Source: Leadbetterella lacustris
GTDB lineage: Bacteria > Bacteroidota > Bacteroidia > Cytophagales > Spirosomataceae
Direction of reading: 5' to 3'
Length of the DNA: 64,000 nucleotides
Assembly (NCBI GenBank): GCA_965234335.1
Contig: OZ248457.1
Span: forward strand, 221,634-285,633
The notes under the pieces were generated by a model. It saw nothing but the letters and a program-made list of their open reading frames with translations, did no database searches and was not told where the DNA came from. Numbering within the stretch: position 1 is the stretch's first letter; every line of letters starts with the position of its first letter. Of this stretch, positions 8,243 to 17,885 are shown in pieces. Made by a program: the position numbers and the translations under genes.

Positions 8243-9078
8243 TCTATAATGTCAATGTTTTCTAATGGACTCCGTAGGTTTTCCATTTTTAATTTGACAA
8301 ATTGATTGTAAACCGTGGTGGTTTGAATGTTACTGTGGCCTAGTATTTTCTGTAGAATGTGTACGTCCATTCCCATTTCTAGAGAATGCACTGCAAAACT
8401 ATGTCTGAGCGTATTTAATGTAGCATGTTTGTTTATTCCTGCTTCAAATAAAGCTTTTTGAAAAAAAAGCTGAATGTTTCGTGCTGAATAATAACCCTCC
8501 CCTCCAGAACCCGGGAAAAATATTTTTTTAGGATTGTGTTTGAGCTTATATTTTTCGATGTGCCAATTGAGGTTTGGTGACAGTCTCAACATCCTTTTAC
8601 GTTTGTTGTTGTCGCTTTTTATAATAATAATGTTAGCCTCAGTATCTACATCTTCTACTTCAAGATTTACTATCTCATTGACCTTCAGACCATTATTGTA
8701 AATAAACATCAGTAGAAGTTTGTGTTTAATGTTCTTTACCGAATTGAACAACTTGAACAATTCATCATGTGATAGTACATCAATAACCTGATCTTGCTTT
8801 ATTTTTCCTGTAGATTTGAGATTGAGTTTCTTGCTAAAAATAACCTCATAAAAAAGTTTAATTGCCTTTCCAGACTGTATGGCATCTTGTTTAGAATTCT
8901 TGTTGTTAGATAATCCTAAAAGATAGTTAGAAATGAGCTCATCAGTAATTTTGCTTTGAGGATAATCCCTGAAATGGTTATAAAAAACAAATATTGCGTT
9001 TCGATAAGCTGCAATTGTAGCTGAATTGTATTTTCCTTTTTTTAGATGCTCAGTAAATCGTTCAATTAAATGGGTCAC
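8239..9078 (-). CDS. Tyrosine recombinase/integrase with altered catalytic residues
   Basis: A 279-residue XerC/D-like protein starting at GTG (9078): an N-terminal SAM-like core-binding domain (about residues 1-95) and a C-terminal catalytic domain. The Box I segment reads YNNGLKVNEI, with Lys where the catalytic Arg of YxxGLRxxEL is expected. Box II reads NTLRHSFAVH, with Asn where the His of HxLRH is expected. The second Arg, the LGHS segment and the nucleophile Tyr in TTTVYNQF are kept. Size and architecture are of a complete enzyme, not a fragment. No attachment site, phage gene or conjugation gene is nearby, so it may be a domesticated recombinase. It converges with pdxA. Confidence 0.88.
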   Translation of the reverse strand: MTHLIERFTEHLKKGKYNSATIAAYRNAIFVFYNHFRDYPQSKITDELISNYLLGLSNNKNSKQDAIQSGKAIKLFYEVIFSKKLNLKSTGKIKQDQVIDVLSHDELFKLFNSVKNIKHKLLLMFIYNNGLKVNEIVNLEVEDVDTEANIIIIKSDNNKRKRMLRLSPNLNWHIEKYKLKHNPKKIFFPGSGGEGYYSARNIQLFFQKALFEAGINKHATLNTLRHSFAVHSLEMGMDVHILQKILGHSNIQTTTVYNQFVKLKMENLRSPLENIDIID

Positions 9079-9158
9079 TTTTAAAGAGTATGTTTATAAT
9101 GTTTTAATTTTGGGGTCAAAAGTACATTTTTTTCTTAAAAACTTCGCAATTTCATTTC

Positions 9159-10532
9159 ATGTTATTAATTTTTATCGGAATATACCTTTTTATCACTGTT
9201 GTAATCGGCTGGTACTCCTCCAAGTTTGTTAAGAATTCTCAGGATTATGTCCTTGCTGGGAGAAAAATGCCCACATTCGTGGTAGCCTCCGGTTTATTTG
9301 CTACGTGGTTTGGGTCGGAGACAGTTATGGGTGCGAGTTCAGAGTTTCTTAGTCACGGTTTACTTGGTGTAATTGAAGATCCTTTTGGAGCTTCCTTGTG
9401 CTTATTGCTGATAGGCCTGTTCTTCGCAAGACCACTTTACAAACTTAAATTATATACATTCAGTGATTACTTCAGTTTACGATTTGGCAAAAAAGTAGAG
9501 GTTATCTCCGCTTTTTTCATGATTCCCTCCTATTTTAGTTGGATTGCAGCCCAATTGATTGCTTTGTCCATTATTTTGCAATCCATTTCTGGGTTACCTT
9601 TTGTATTGGGTGTAATTTTATGTGCATCGATAGTTTTGTTCTACACATTTATAGGTGGTATGTGGTCTATTTCTATCACAGACACTATACAAACCATACT
9701 TATAATTGGAGGTTTGCTTTATCTAAGTTACTATTTTTATAATCAATCGGGCGGTTTGAATGTCATAAAGGCCACAATTCCTGATGATTTTTTCAGGATT
9801 ATACCAAAAGAAAGCAACGTCAATTCGTGGCTCCTGTATTTTTCGGCTTGGATAACCATTGGTTGGGGTTCAATTCCTCAACAAGACGTTTTTCAAAGGG
9901 TTCTATCGGCAAAATCTGAAAATACGGCAGTCAAAGGATCTATCATATCTGCATTTATGTACCTTACTGTTGCTTTTCTTCCTTTATCAGTGGTGTTGTT
10001 TGGTTCAATCTCCCACCCTGAGCTTTTAAAGGCAAACAATCAAATGTTTATTCCTGAATTGGTGTTAGCTCATTCTAATCTATTTGTGCAAATTCTTTTC
10101 TTTGGAGCATTAATATCAGCCATTTTAAGTACTTGTAGTGCTGCTATTTTGGCACCTGCCACAGTAGTGGCTGAAAACATTATAAAACCTTATTTTGGCC
10201 AATCGTTAAAAGACAAGGATTTATTAAAAATTATGCGATATTCAACTGTTGTCATTACAATTATCGCCGTCTCTATTACTTTCATAAAAACCAATATTTA
10301 TGAGTTGGTAGGTGAAGCATCTGCCTTGAGTTTGGTCGCACTTTTTATACCCTTGGTGGCAGGTCTTTATTGGAAAAAAGCGAACAAGACTGGAGCCACG
10401 TTATCAATGTTCTTCGGAACAATTTCTTGGTTAATCGCTCTAAATATTAACTTGGGAATTCCTCCCGCTGTTTTTGGATTTGTGATTAGCTTATTAGCAA
10501 TGTTCTTTGGAAGTTTAAGCTCAAAAGCCTAA
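9159..10532 (+). CDS. Sodium:solute symporter (SSS family)
   Basis: A 457-residue polytopic membrane protein with about 12-13 hydrophobic segments. Family marks are SSKFVKNSQDYVLAGRKM after the first helix, ATWFGSETVMGASSEF in the second, and WGSIPQQDVFQRVLSAK in the middle, which is typical of sodium/proline- or pantothenate-type symporters. It should import an organic solute using the sodium gradient; the solute cannot be told from sequence. The gene stands alone; its end overlaps the convergent flavoprotein by 12 nt. Confidence 0.9.
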   Translation: MLLIFIGIYLFITVVIGWYSSKFVKNSQDYVLAGRKMPTFVVASGLFATWFGSETVMGASSEFLSHGLLGVIEDPFGASLCLLLIGLFFARPLYKLKLYTFSDYFSLRFGKKVEVISAFFMIPSYFSWIAAQLIALSIILQSISGLPFVLGVILCASIVLFYTFIGGMWSISITDTIQTILIIGGLLYLSYYFYNQSGGLNVIKATIPDDFFRIIPKESNVNSWLLYFSAWITIGWGSIPQQDVFQRVLSAKSENTAVKGSIISAFMYLTVAFLPLSVVLFGSISHPELLKANNQMFIPELVLAHSNLFVQILFFGALISAILSTCSAAILAPATVVAENIIKPYFGQSLKDKDLLKIMRYSTVVITIIAVSITFIKTNIYELVGEASALSLVALFIPLVAGLYWKKANKTGATLSMFFGTISWLIALNINLGIPPAVFGFVISLLAMFFGSLSSKA

Positions 10533-11732
10533 ACCTTTGGCCACGTGCCAGCCGCCAGTCCATGCTGCTTGAAAGTTAAAACCACCTGTAACCGCATCAA
10601 TATTTAATATTTCACCGGCAAAATATAAATTTCCATAATTTTTAGATGCAAAAGTTTCTGGGTTTATTTCAGATAGTTCAATTCCCCCAGCTGTCACAAA
10701 CTCCTCTTTAAAGGTGCTTTTACCATTGACTTCATATTTTGCAGATAGTATATTTTCGGCCAAAACCTGAAAATGTTTTTTGCCCGTCTCAGCCCATTTT
10801 TGATGTTCCGAAATGCCCGATTTCTCACAAATATATTTCCAAAATCTTGCAGTAAGGCCAAACATGGGATTCGACAAGACATTTTTCTTTGAATTTGATT
10901 CAAGATTCATCCGAAATTCATTCAAAACTTTATCTTTTTGAAATTCTGGAAGCCAATTTACAACTATCTTGAACATATAATCTTTGGACTTCAATTCTAA
11001 AGCAGCCCAAGCAGACAATTTTAGAATTGCAGGCCCTGACAATCCCCAGTGTGTAATCAACAAAGGACCAGACTGCTCAAATTCAGAATTCAGGATTTTT
11101 ATGGCAGCATTTGGAAAGCTTACCCCTTGTAGTTCGTTAAGTTTTTCGTCTTTTATATTGAAAGTAAAGAGAGAAGGTGCTTGTGGAGCTATTTTAAAAT
11201 CTAAACCATTTAGAATCTCCCAAATTCTTTTGTCACTTCCGGTAGCTATCAGCAATTTCTTAGCTGTAAAAATTTTCTCTGAATTGGTAAAAATCTCCCA
11301 AAAACTCTCCCTTTTTACTATATCTTCCACTCTTTCTGAAGTAAAGAGCTTTACAAGCTTAGATTCATACAAAAAACAGTCAATAATAGTTTGAGAAGAA
11401 TTACTTTCAGGAAATACCCTTCCGTCTTTCTCTGTTTTAAGCCGAATTCCACGTTTTTCGAACCACTTAATGACATCTTTGGAGCCAAATCTTTGGAAAG
11501 GCTCTAATAAAAACTCGTGACCTCGAGGGTAGTTTTTTATCAATTCAAAGGGATTCGTGCAAGCATTCGTGACATTGCACCTACCACCACCTGAGACTTT
11601 TACTTTTTGTAAAACCTCACGATTTTTCTCTAAAATGGCAATTCTTAAATTAGGAAAATTTTGAGCTGCATTTATGGCTGCAAAATATCCTGCAGCTCCG
11701 CCTCCAATGACAAGAAAATCAAATTCGAACAT
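10521..11732 (-). CDS. NAD(P)/FAD-dependent oxidoreductase, BaiN/HI0933 family
   Basis: A 403-residue flavoprotein of the HI0933 (BaiN/RdsA) family. The N-terminal FAD loop is FLVIGGGAAGYFAAINAA, followed by VKVSGGGRCNVTNAC, which is diagnostic for the family, and the C-terminal GEILNIDAVTGGFNFQAAW closes the FAD site. Members reduce C=C bonds in some bile-acid degraders, but most have no known substrate. A lipoprotein gene lies 3 nt upstream, so the two form a probable operon. Confidence 0.92.
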   Translation of the reverse strand: MFEFDFLVIGGGAAGYFAAINAAQNFPNLRIAILEKNREVLQKVKVSGGGRCNVTNACTNPFELIKNYPRGHEFLLEPFQRFGSKDVIKWFEKRGIRLKTEKDGRVFPESNSSQTIIDCFLYESKLVKLFTSERVEDIVKRESFWEIFTNSEKIFTAKKLLIATGSDKRIWEILNGLDFKIAPQAPSLFTFNIKDEKLNELQGVSFPNAAIKILNSEFEQSGPLLITHWGLSGPAILKLSAWAALELKSKDYMFKIVVNWLPEFQKDKVLNEFRMNLESNSKKNVLSNPMFGLTARFWKYICEKSGISEHQKWAETGKKHFQVLAENILSAKYEVNGKSTFKEEFVTAGGIELSEINPETFASKNYGNLYFAGEILNIDAVTGGFNFQAAWTGGWHVAKGLGF

Positions 11733-11735
11733 TAA

Positions 11736-12233
11736 TTATTGCTTCACGTACTTTGAATGAAGAGCTTCTCTCTCTTTTCGAAGCAAATTAATCAATTTTT
11801 CTATCTCCGGAACGTTTTTGCCAAATTCAAAAGTCACTTTCTTAGTTTTTTTATCAGCAGTTATTATTTCAATCCACTCAGTACCCCCATCTGCACAGTC
11901 AGGACAACCATAGATTTCGTTTAATTTGAAAAAATCTTCGATATTTATCATCTTTTGGATAGATTCTGATTTTTCAGCTAAAACAAACTCCTTGTAGATA
12001 TATTCTTTGTTTTCTAAAACACCTTTTTCAAAATTACGCTCCTTCACCAAAAACTCCACATTTTGACCCTTAATAGTCATTTCAGCATGACATTTGCCTA
12101 TACAAAAACCAAAACTCTGGCCTGACTTGATTGTTATGGTTGACAAATCAAACTTTGATTTCGACTCCAGACTTATGAAATCACAAGATGAAACCAAAAA
12201 TAATAATATTAATAAGGCCAAAATACTTTTCAT
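11736..12233 (-). CDS. Lipoprotein of unknown function
   Basis: A 165-residue protein starting at the ATG at 12233, which gives a proper lipoprotein signal (MKSILALLILLFLVSSCDF). The longer frame beginning at 12380 would add 49 residues with no signal and overlap tex, so it is rejected. The mature part holds two Cys pairs, FCIGKC near the N-terminus and GCPDCADGG near residue 120, and is otherwise beta-rich. The pattern resembles DUF6438-type domains (tentative). It lies 3 nt before the BaiN-like gene. Confidence 0.75.
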   Translation of the reverse strand: MKSILALLILLFLVSSCDFISLESKSKFDLSTITIKSGQSFGFCIGKCHAEMTIKGQNVEFLVKERNFEKGVLENKEYIYKEFVLAEKSESIQKMINIEDFFKLNEIYGCPDCADGGTEWIEIITADKKTKKVTFEFGKNVPEIEKLINLLRKEREALHSKYVKQ

Positions 12234-12369
12234 GAATAGTTTAGTATACAAATTAATAACAGTCAGGTAATTGTAAATTTTTTCAAAAATAAAGACTTCC
12301 GAGAAACTTGTTTTCGAAAAAATCTTCTGATTTTTGTAATGAAGACCAAAAATAAAACAAAAAGTTGTA

Positions 12370-14496
12370 ATGACGGCCAAACAAATTCAATATACGAGTG
12401 AAACACTCAAACTTAGATCGTCTCAAATCATAAAAACGGTTGAATTGTTGCTTGATGGTGCCACTGTACCGTTTATTGCTAGGTATAGAAAAGAAGTAAC
12501 GGAGAGCCTAGACGAGGTTCAAATATTAGATATCAAGAAATTGCATGAGAAGTTCATAGATGCCGATAAAAGACGCGAGGCTATTCTGAAATCTATACAA
12601 GAACAAGGAAAATTGACGCCTGAACTCGAAAGCACCCTAAAAAACGCACTCTTTGTAAACGAATTGGAGGATATTTATTTGCCATACAAGCAAAAAAAGA
12701 AAACCAGAGCAACCATAGCTATTGAGAACGGATTGGAACCTTTGGCAAAGATTATTTTTGGTCAGAAAGATCGAGATATTGTAGCAATTGCCCAGAAGTA
12801 CATTTCTGAAAAAGTAAAAAATACGTCCGACGCACTAGCTGGAGCAAGGGATATTATGGCAGAATGGATAAATGAGGACATTGATGCCCGGAATAAGGTT
12901 AGGAATATTTTCGAGAAAAGTGGATTGTTAAGTTCTAAATTAAAAAAAGGTAAAGAAACTGAAGCCATAAAATACAAAGATTATTTCGAGTATTCTGAGG
13001 CCGGAAAAACAATCCCTTCGCATAGATATCTAGCTTTAAAAAGAGGCGAAGAAGAAGGATTCCTAAAGGTTAGCATTGATATTGAACTCGAGTACGCCAT
13101 TGATATTTTAGAAAGGCTTTATTTACAAGGATTTACTGAACCAAAAGAGCAAGTTGGCTTGGCTATTGAAGATTCACTTAAAAGACTCCTGCTTCCTAGT
13201 TTGGAAAAAGAATTTGATAATAAATTGAAGGAAAAAGCAGATTTGGCGGCAATTCAGATATTCACTGGAAATTTAAGGCAGTTGCTACTTTCAGCACCTT
13301 TGGGTCAAAAAAGAGTTTTATCCATAGACCCAGGAATCCGAACGGGCTGTAAAACTGTGGTTTTGAACGAGTTGGGTGATTTGATTGAAGATTTGGTCAT
13401 TTTTCCGCTTACTAAACAGCAAGAATCTTCGGCAATTGTAAGGGCTCTAATAGAAAAACATAAAATAGAAGCGATAGCTATTGGAAATGGTACGGCAAGT
13501 AGAGAAACTGAAAGTTTTGTAAAAAATGTACTTTCGAGCTACGAAAAAGGAAAATCGGTAATGACGGTGGTGGTTTCAGAACAAGGAGCATCTATTTATT
13601 CAGCTTCTGATATTGCTAGGGAGGAATTCCCTGACAAAGACTTAACCGTCCGTGGGGCAGTTTCAATAGGACGAAGATTGATGGACCCATTGGCTGAATT
13701 GGTGAAAATTGACCCGAAATCCATAGGAGTAGGACAATATCAGCACGATGTAGACCAAAAAAACCTAAAAGAATCGCTAGATGTAACTGTAGAATCTTGT
13801 GTGAATTTAGTAGGAGTAGAATTAAATACCGCTAGTAAACATTTGCTGAGTTATGTGTCGGGGATTGGACCATCAATAGCTCAAAATATAATAGATTTCA
13901 GAACCAAAAATGGAAAGTTTAAAAGTAGAAAAGAGCTGAAACTTGTTCCGAGACTTGGTGAAAAGGCATTTGAACAAGCAGCAGGTTTCCTCCGGATTCA
14001 TGGAGCCGAAAATCCATTAGATAATTCAGCGGTTCATCCTGAAAGTTATCATTTGGTAGAGAAAATGGCAAAAAACTTAAACACAAGCTTAAAGCAACTT
14101 ATTGAAAATCAAAATCTTCAAAAAAGTATTGACCCAAAACAGTACGTCACTAAAGAAGTTGGATTGCCTACGCTAAATGATATTTTAAATGAACTCAAAA
14201 AGCCAGGTCGTGATCCAAGAGAACAATTGGAAAGTTTTGAATTTGGAAATGTAAATGACATCAAAGACCTTACAGCCAATATGGTTTTGCCTGGAATAGT
14301 GACCAATATTACAGCTTTCGGATGTTTTGTTGATATTGGCGTGCATCAAGACGGGCTCGTTCATTTATCAAATATGGCCAATAGGTTCATAAAAGACCCG
14401 AATGAGGTAGTAAAAGTGCATCAAAAGGTTACGGTGAAAGTTGTAGAGGTGGATGTTCAACGAAAAAGAATTGCTTTGAGCATGAAGGATGTTTAG
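12370..14496 (+). CDS. tex: Tex family RNA-binding transcription accessory protein
   Basis: A 708-residue protein with the full Tex architecture: N-terminal helical domain with the ATVPFIARYRKE signature (about 31-42), a YqgF-like RNase-H fold (SIDPGIRTGCKTVVL, about 317), tandem helix-hairpin-helix modules (SYVSGIGPSIAQNII and RKELKLVPRLGEKAFEQAAG) and a C-terminal S1 RNA-binding domain (GIVTNITAFGCFVDIGVHQD). Tex proteins bind RNA and affect transcription; the exact role differs between species. The stop overlaps the convergent Sua5-like gene by 4 nt. Confidence 0.95.
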   Translation: MTAKQIQYTSETLKLRSSQIIKTVELLLDGATVPFIARYRKEVTESLDEVQILDIKKLHEKFIDADKRREAILKSIQEQGKLTPELESTLKNALFVNELEDIYLPYKQKKKTRATIAIENGLEPLAKIIFGQKDRDIVAIAQKYISEKVKNTSDALAGARDIMAEWINEDIDARNKVRNIFEKSGLLSSKLKKGKETEAIKYKDYFEYSEAGKTIPSHRYLALKRGEEEGFLKVSIDIELEYAIDILERLYLQGFTEPKEQVGLAIEDSLKRLLLPSLEKEFDNKLKEKADLAAIQIFTGNLRQLLLSAPLGQKRVLSIDPGIRTGCKTVVLNELGDLIEDLVIFPLTKQQESSAIVRALIEKHKIEAIAIGNGTASRETESFVKNVLSSYEKGKSVMTVVVSEQGASIYSASDIAREEFPDKDLTVRGAVSIGRRLMDPLAELVKIDPKSIGVGQYQHDVDQKNLKESLDVTVESCVNLVGVELNTASKHLLSYVSGIGPSIAQNIIDFRTKNGKFKSRKELKLVPRLGEKAFEQAAGFLRIHGAENPLDNSAVHPESYHLVEKMAKNLNTSLKQLIENQNLQKSIDPKQYVTKEVGLPTLNDILNELKKPGRDPREQLESFEFGNVNDIKDLTANMVLPGIVTNITAFGCFVDIGVHQDGLVHLSNMANRFIKDPNEVVKVHQKVTVKVVEVDVQRKRIALSMKDV

Positions 14497-15122
14497 ATTT
14501 CACCCACATCCCCTAAGCCTTCTCTAATTACGTGTATGTTAGAGCTTTCGGTAGCATCAACTACCGTGGAAGGAATCACTCCGCACCAACCGGCGTCTAC
14601 TATTATGTCCACTTTGTGTTGGTTCTGGTCAAAAAGAACTTCTATTTCATTAGGATATTCTACTATATCGTCAATATCGTCTTTCACGGACGTAGTAATG
14701 ATAGGGTGTCCAAGTTTTTGAATAATCAGATTGGGAACCTTGTGGTCTGGCACCCTGATTCCGATTGTTTTTCTATTCGTTTGAAGAATTTTTGGTAAAT
14801 CACCTGTAGAGGGCATGATGAAGGTAAAGGGTCCCGGAAGGAGTCTTTTCATCAATCTGAACGCCTCGTTGGATACTTTGGCATAAGTAGAAATGTCTCT
14901 CAAGTCGCTACAAACAATAGAGAATTTATTCTGACTTGGCTTTATGTTTTTAAGCTTGCAAAGCCTTTCTACAGCTTTTACGTTGCTCGAATCACATCCC
15001 ATAGAATATACTGTATCGGTGGGATAAATAATTACCCCACCGTTTTTTAAACAGTTTACTATTTTGTCGATAACCCTATCGTCAGGATTATCCGGAAAAA
15101 CCTCAACCAATTCAGCTGCCAT
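14493..15122 (-). CDS. L-threonylcarbamoyladenylate synthase family protein (Sua5/YciO/YrdC)
   Basis: A 209-residue protein with the YrdC-fold signature GGVIIYPTDTVYSMGCDSSN at about residues 30-49, KNIKPSQNKFSIVCSDL, and LPGPFTFIMPST. TsaC/Sua5 makes threonylcarbamoyl-AMP for the t6A37 tRNA modification; the YciO branch is a paralogue of uncertain function, and the length and KNIKPSQNKFS segment look more YciO-like, so the enzyme assignment is tentative within the family. Its start lies directly before the stop of the upstream M20 peptidase gene, indicating a shared transcript. Confidence 0.87.
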   Translation of the reverse strand: MAAELVEVFPDNPDDRVIDKIVNCLKNGGVIIYPTDTVYSMGCDSSNVKAVERLCKLKNIKPSQNKFSIVCSDLRDISTYAKVSNEAFRLMKRLLPGPFTFIMPSTGDLPKILQTNRKTIGIRVPDHKVPNLIIQKLGHPIITTSVKDDIDDIVEYPNEIEVLFDQNQHKVDIIVDAGWCGVIPSTVVDATESSNIHVIREGLGDVGEI

Positions 15123-16469
15123 TTATTTTGTTTTTTTCTTGCCCGTTGATGTTGCAACAGGAACTGGATTTTTAAGAGCTGGATAGTTGAATACCATATT
15201 GCAGAAGGTTTTAACACCAACCGCAAAACCAGACTCATCCAAATAAAAGTCGGGGGTATGATGAGGAGCGGCTTCGATAGACGATTTCTTTGGATCCATT
15301 CCTCCCAAAAAGAAGAAAAATCCAGGTACTTTTTCTTGGAAATAACTAAAATCTTCAGCCCCCATGGCAGTTGGAATTTCTTTTACCATGTTTTTACCAG
15401 CTGATTCAAATAGTGTTGGAATCATCATATTCGTCAATTCTACGTCATTAATGGAAACAGGATAGCCATTTACAATATTTACATCTACCTCACAACCAGC
15501 ACCTTCTCCAATACTTTTGGCGATAGCAGAAATTCTTTTGTGAACCAAAATCCTCTGCTCCCTACCCAATGTTCTGATAGTACCAATCATCTTAACTTCC
15601 TCTGGGATAATGTTGTGTCTAATTCCTCCATGAATAGCACCAACGGTTACCACGGCGGGTGCCTCGGTGAGTTTAACATTTCTAGAAACAATGGTTTGTA
15701 AACCCATAACTATCTGAGAAGCGGTTACTATTGGATCAATTCCTTCCCATGGATATGCACCGTGTGTTTGTTTACCTTTAATTTTTATGTTCAGTTCGTC
15801 TACCGCTGCCATTGTTGGACCAGCTTTATAAGCAATCATACCTGCTGGCGTTTGCGAATTAATATGTAATCCAAAAGCCACATCTACTTTTGGATTTTCT
15901 AAAACCCCAGCTTTTATCATTCCATCCGCTCCAAAAGCAATATTTTTATCCGGCACACCTTCTTCGGCTGGTTGAAAAACAAATTTTACAGTTCCTGCTA
16001 TTTGATCTTTCATACTAGCTAAAACCGATGCGGTGCCCATCAAAATAGCAACGTGGCTGTCGTGTCCACAAGCATGCATAACACCTGTAGTCTGTTCATT
16101 GTAAGTTACTTTTACATTTGATTTAAAAGGAATATCAACTCGCTCCGTGACAGGCAAACCATCCATGTCGGCTCTCAAAAGCATTACCGGCCCAGGTTTT
16201 CCACCCTTTAGCAAACCCACCACACCCGTAAAAGCAACGTTTTCCGTTACTTCCATTCCCAAAGATTTTAGATGATCTGCAACAATTTTGGCCGTTCTAA
16301 ATTCCTGATTTCCAAGCTCTGGATGCTCATGGAAATCTCTACGCCAAGCGATAACTTTAGATTCAATTTCTTTAGATTTTAGTTCAATGGCTTGCTTAAT
16401 GTTGGTTTGAGCAACCATTTTAACTTGTGATAAGCCCAGTAATAGGGTTAGGGATAGGAGTTTTTTCAT
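15123..16469 (-). CDS. M20 family metallopeptidase / amidohydrolase, secreted
   Basis: A 448-residue protein with a signal peptide (LLSLTLLLGLSQVKMVAQ) followed by an M20D amidohydrolase. The entry segment WRRDFHEHPELGNQEFRTA, metal ligands in LRADMDGLPV and MHACGHDSHVAI, the catalytic FQPAEEGVPD and a C-terminal MGAEDFSYF are all intact. M20D enzymes cleave N-acyl or aminobenzoyl amino acids (hippurate, IAA conjugates); the substrate here is unknown. A Lys-rich tail ends the protein. It sits between the glycerophosphodiesterase (3-nt gap) and the Sua5-like gene (abutting) in one minus-strand operon. Confidence 0.93.
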   Translation of the reverse strand: MKKLLSLTLLLGLSQVKMVAQTNIKQAIELKSKEIESKVIAWRRDFHEHPELGNQEFRTAKIVADHLKSLGMEVTENVAFTGVVGLLKGGKPGPVMLLRADMDGLPVTERVDIPFKSNVKVTYNEQTTGVMHACGHDSHVAILMGTASVLASMKDQIAGTVKFVFQPAEEGVPDKNIAFGADGMIKAGVLENPKVDVAFGLHINSQTPAGMIAYKAGPTMAAVDELNIKIKGKQTHGAYPWEGIDPIVTASQIVMGLQTIVSRNVKLTEAPAVVTVGAIHGGIRHNIIPEEVKMIGTIRTLGREQRILVHKRISAIAKSIGEGAGCEVDVNIVNGYPVSINDVELTNMMIPTLFESAGKNMVKEIPTAMGAEDFSYFQEKVPGFFFFLGGMDPKKSSIEAAPHHTPDFYLDESGFAVGVKTFCNMVFNYPALKNPVPVATSTGKKKTK

Positions 16470-16472
16470 TAT

Positions 16473-17345
16473 TTAAAATTTATTTATGATTTTGTTTACG
16501 GCTTCTGGACGATCTGTAGCCAAAATATCTACGCCTTGGTCGATAAAACTTTTGTAATATTCATCTCCACGGGCAGCAGCTTTTTTGTCCAAATTGCTTA
16601 AAACACCCAAGATACACATAATACCTTTTTTATGCAAAAAATCTACTAGTTCAGTTTTGGGTTCTCTAGTGCCAATAAATGCCACCATATTTTTATCTGG
16701 AACACCAGCTTCATGAAGACGCTCATAATCAGATGTTTGCAGAATACTAACAGGAATTAAGAGATTCGAATTTAATCTATAAACCTCAAACGCTTCTTTG
16801 GCGTTGTAAGTTATAATTAAAGCATAATTTCCAGCATTCAGCTTGTCTACCATTTCTACTACTTTTTTGAAAGGTGTACTTTTTTTTACATCAAGCGTAA
16901 ATATCACTTTATTCTTTCCCCATTTGAGGGTGTTTTCCAAAGTTGGAATTTTAAAATTAGTGATGTTTCCAAAATTATCCTTCAATTGAAGCTGTCTAAC
17001 CGTTTCAAAAGTATTGTTCACGACCAAATCTCGCCCAGTTGAAGTTCTATCCAAGGATTTATCATGCATCAAAACCATTACCGAATCTTTGGTCATTTCT
17101 ACATCACACTCTATTAAACAAGGCATTTTTTTGGAAATATAATCAAAAGACTCGAGGCAATTTTCGGGTAAACCTTTCAATTCGCCACCTCCCCTGTGCA
17201 CAGAAACGATTGTTTTCTTGGAGCCTTGGTATTTAAAATAATCAAAAATAGAACTCGGAACGGTGGTGTAGTTTTTGTTATTTTGTGATATTTTACAGGA
17301 AAATACAACAAATAGCAACAAAATGAAGCTAAGTTTTTTTGTCAT
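16473..17345 (-). CDS. Glycerophosphodiester phosphodiesterase family lipoprotein
   Basis: A 290-residue protein from the ATG at 17345, which gives the lipoprotein signal MTKKLSFILLLFVVFSCK; the open frame extends 30 codons further upstream (17435) but without a plausible signal. GDPD marks are VHRGGGELKGLPENCLESF (catalytic His, with PENC instead of PENT), IECDVEMTKD (metal ligands) and LMHDKSLDRTSTG (second catalytic His). It would hydrolyse glycerophosphodiesters from phospholipid breakdown in the periplasm. First gene of a three-gene operon with the M20 peptidase and the Sua5-like protein. Confidence 0.9.
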   Translation of the reverse strand: MTKKLSFILLLFVVFSCKISQNNKNYTTVPSSIFDYFKYQGSKKTIVSVHRGGGELKGLPENCLESFDYISKKMPCLIECDVEMTKDSVMVLMHDKSLDRTSTGRDLVVNNTFETVRQLQLKDNFGNITNFKIPTLENTLKWGKNKVIFTLDVKKSTPFKKVVEMVDKLNAGNYALIITYNAKEAFEVYRLNSNLLIPVSILQTSDYERLHEAGVPDKNMVAFIGTREPKTELVDFLHKKGIMCILGVLSNLDKKAAARGDEYYKSFIDQGVDILATDRPEAVNKIINKF

Positions 17346-17473
17346 TGTAAGTGAAATGTATAAAATGTGTATATACAAATTTAGATATATCGGGCGAGAT
17401 TCATCTCCAAACCTTTCTAAAATACAGTCGAACAAAGAAAGTTTGAATCTTTAATAATTTTTTTATGAATATT

Positions 17474-17504
17474 TTTTAGATTCCAAAATATTTTCTTAAT
17501 TTTG
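17474..17504 (+). promoter_or_regulatory. Putative rpsT promoter
   Basis: TTTT at 17474-17477, a 19-nt spacer and TAATTTTG at 17497-17504 fit the Bacteroidota consensus TTTG-N19-TAnnTTTG with one mismatch. The ATG of rpsT is 44 nt downstream. Confidence 0.5.
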
Positions 17505-17548
17505 CATTCCAGAAAAACAGAGAATTAAGAATTAATTAAATATTTCAG

Positions 17549-17806
17549 ATGGCAAATCATAAGTCAGCATTAAAGAGAATCAGATCAAACGAGGCTAAGC
17601 GTTTAAGAAATCGTTACCAACATAAAACTACTAGAACAGCAATCAGAAAATTGAGAGCTTCTAAAGATGCGGTTGAAGCATCTGCGTTGTTGAAAGCTGT
17701 TTCTTCAATGGTTGATAAATTGGCACGTAAGAATGTAATTCATAAAAATAAAGCGTCCAATCTTAAGTCTTCATTGACGAAGCACGTAAATGCTTTGGCG
17801 GCTTAA
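17549..17806 (+). CDS. rpsT: 30S ribosomal protein S20
   Basis: An 85-residue, Lys/Arg-rich helical protein with the S20 start MANHKSALKRIRSNEAKRLR and the typical MVDKLARKNVIHKNKASNLK segment. It binds 16S rRNA early in 30S assembly. Single-gene unit: it has its own promoter-like boxes and is followed by a strong terminator before radC. Confidence 0.98.
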   Translation: MANHKSALKRIRSNEAKRLRNRYQHKTTRTAIRKLRASKDAVEASALLKAVSSMVDKLARKNVIHKNKASNLKSSLTKHVNALAA

Positions 17807-17826
17807 TTTTAGAAAATAATATTTTG

Positions 17827-17856
17827 AAGGCTGACTTTTTAAGTCAGCCTTTTTTG
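17827..17856 (+). terminator. Rho-independent terminator of rpsT
   Basis: Stem AAGGCTGACTT (17827-17837) / AAGTCAGCCTT with a 3-nt loop, followed by a T run, 20 nt after the rpsT stop. Confidence 0.88.
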
Positions 17857-17885
17857 TTAAATTTATTTTTTAAAATTAACTTCCG

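Noticed and set aside
12234..12380. 49-residue N-terminal extension of the lipoprotein
   Set aside because: It overlaps tex and destroys the lipoprotein signal; the start at 12233 is preferred.
17346..17435. 30-residue extension of the glycerophosphodiesterase
   Set aside because: It places the signal peptide internally; the ATG at 17345 gives a proper lipobox.
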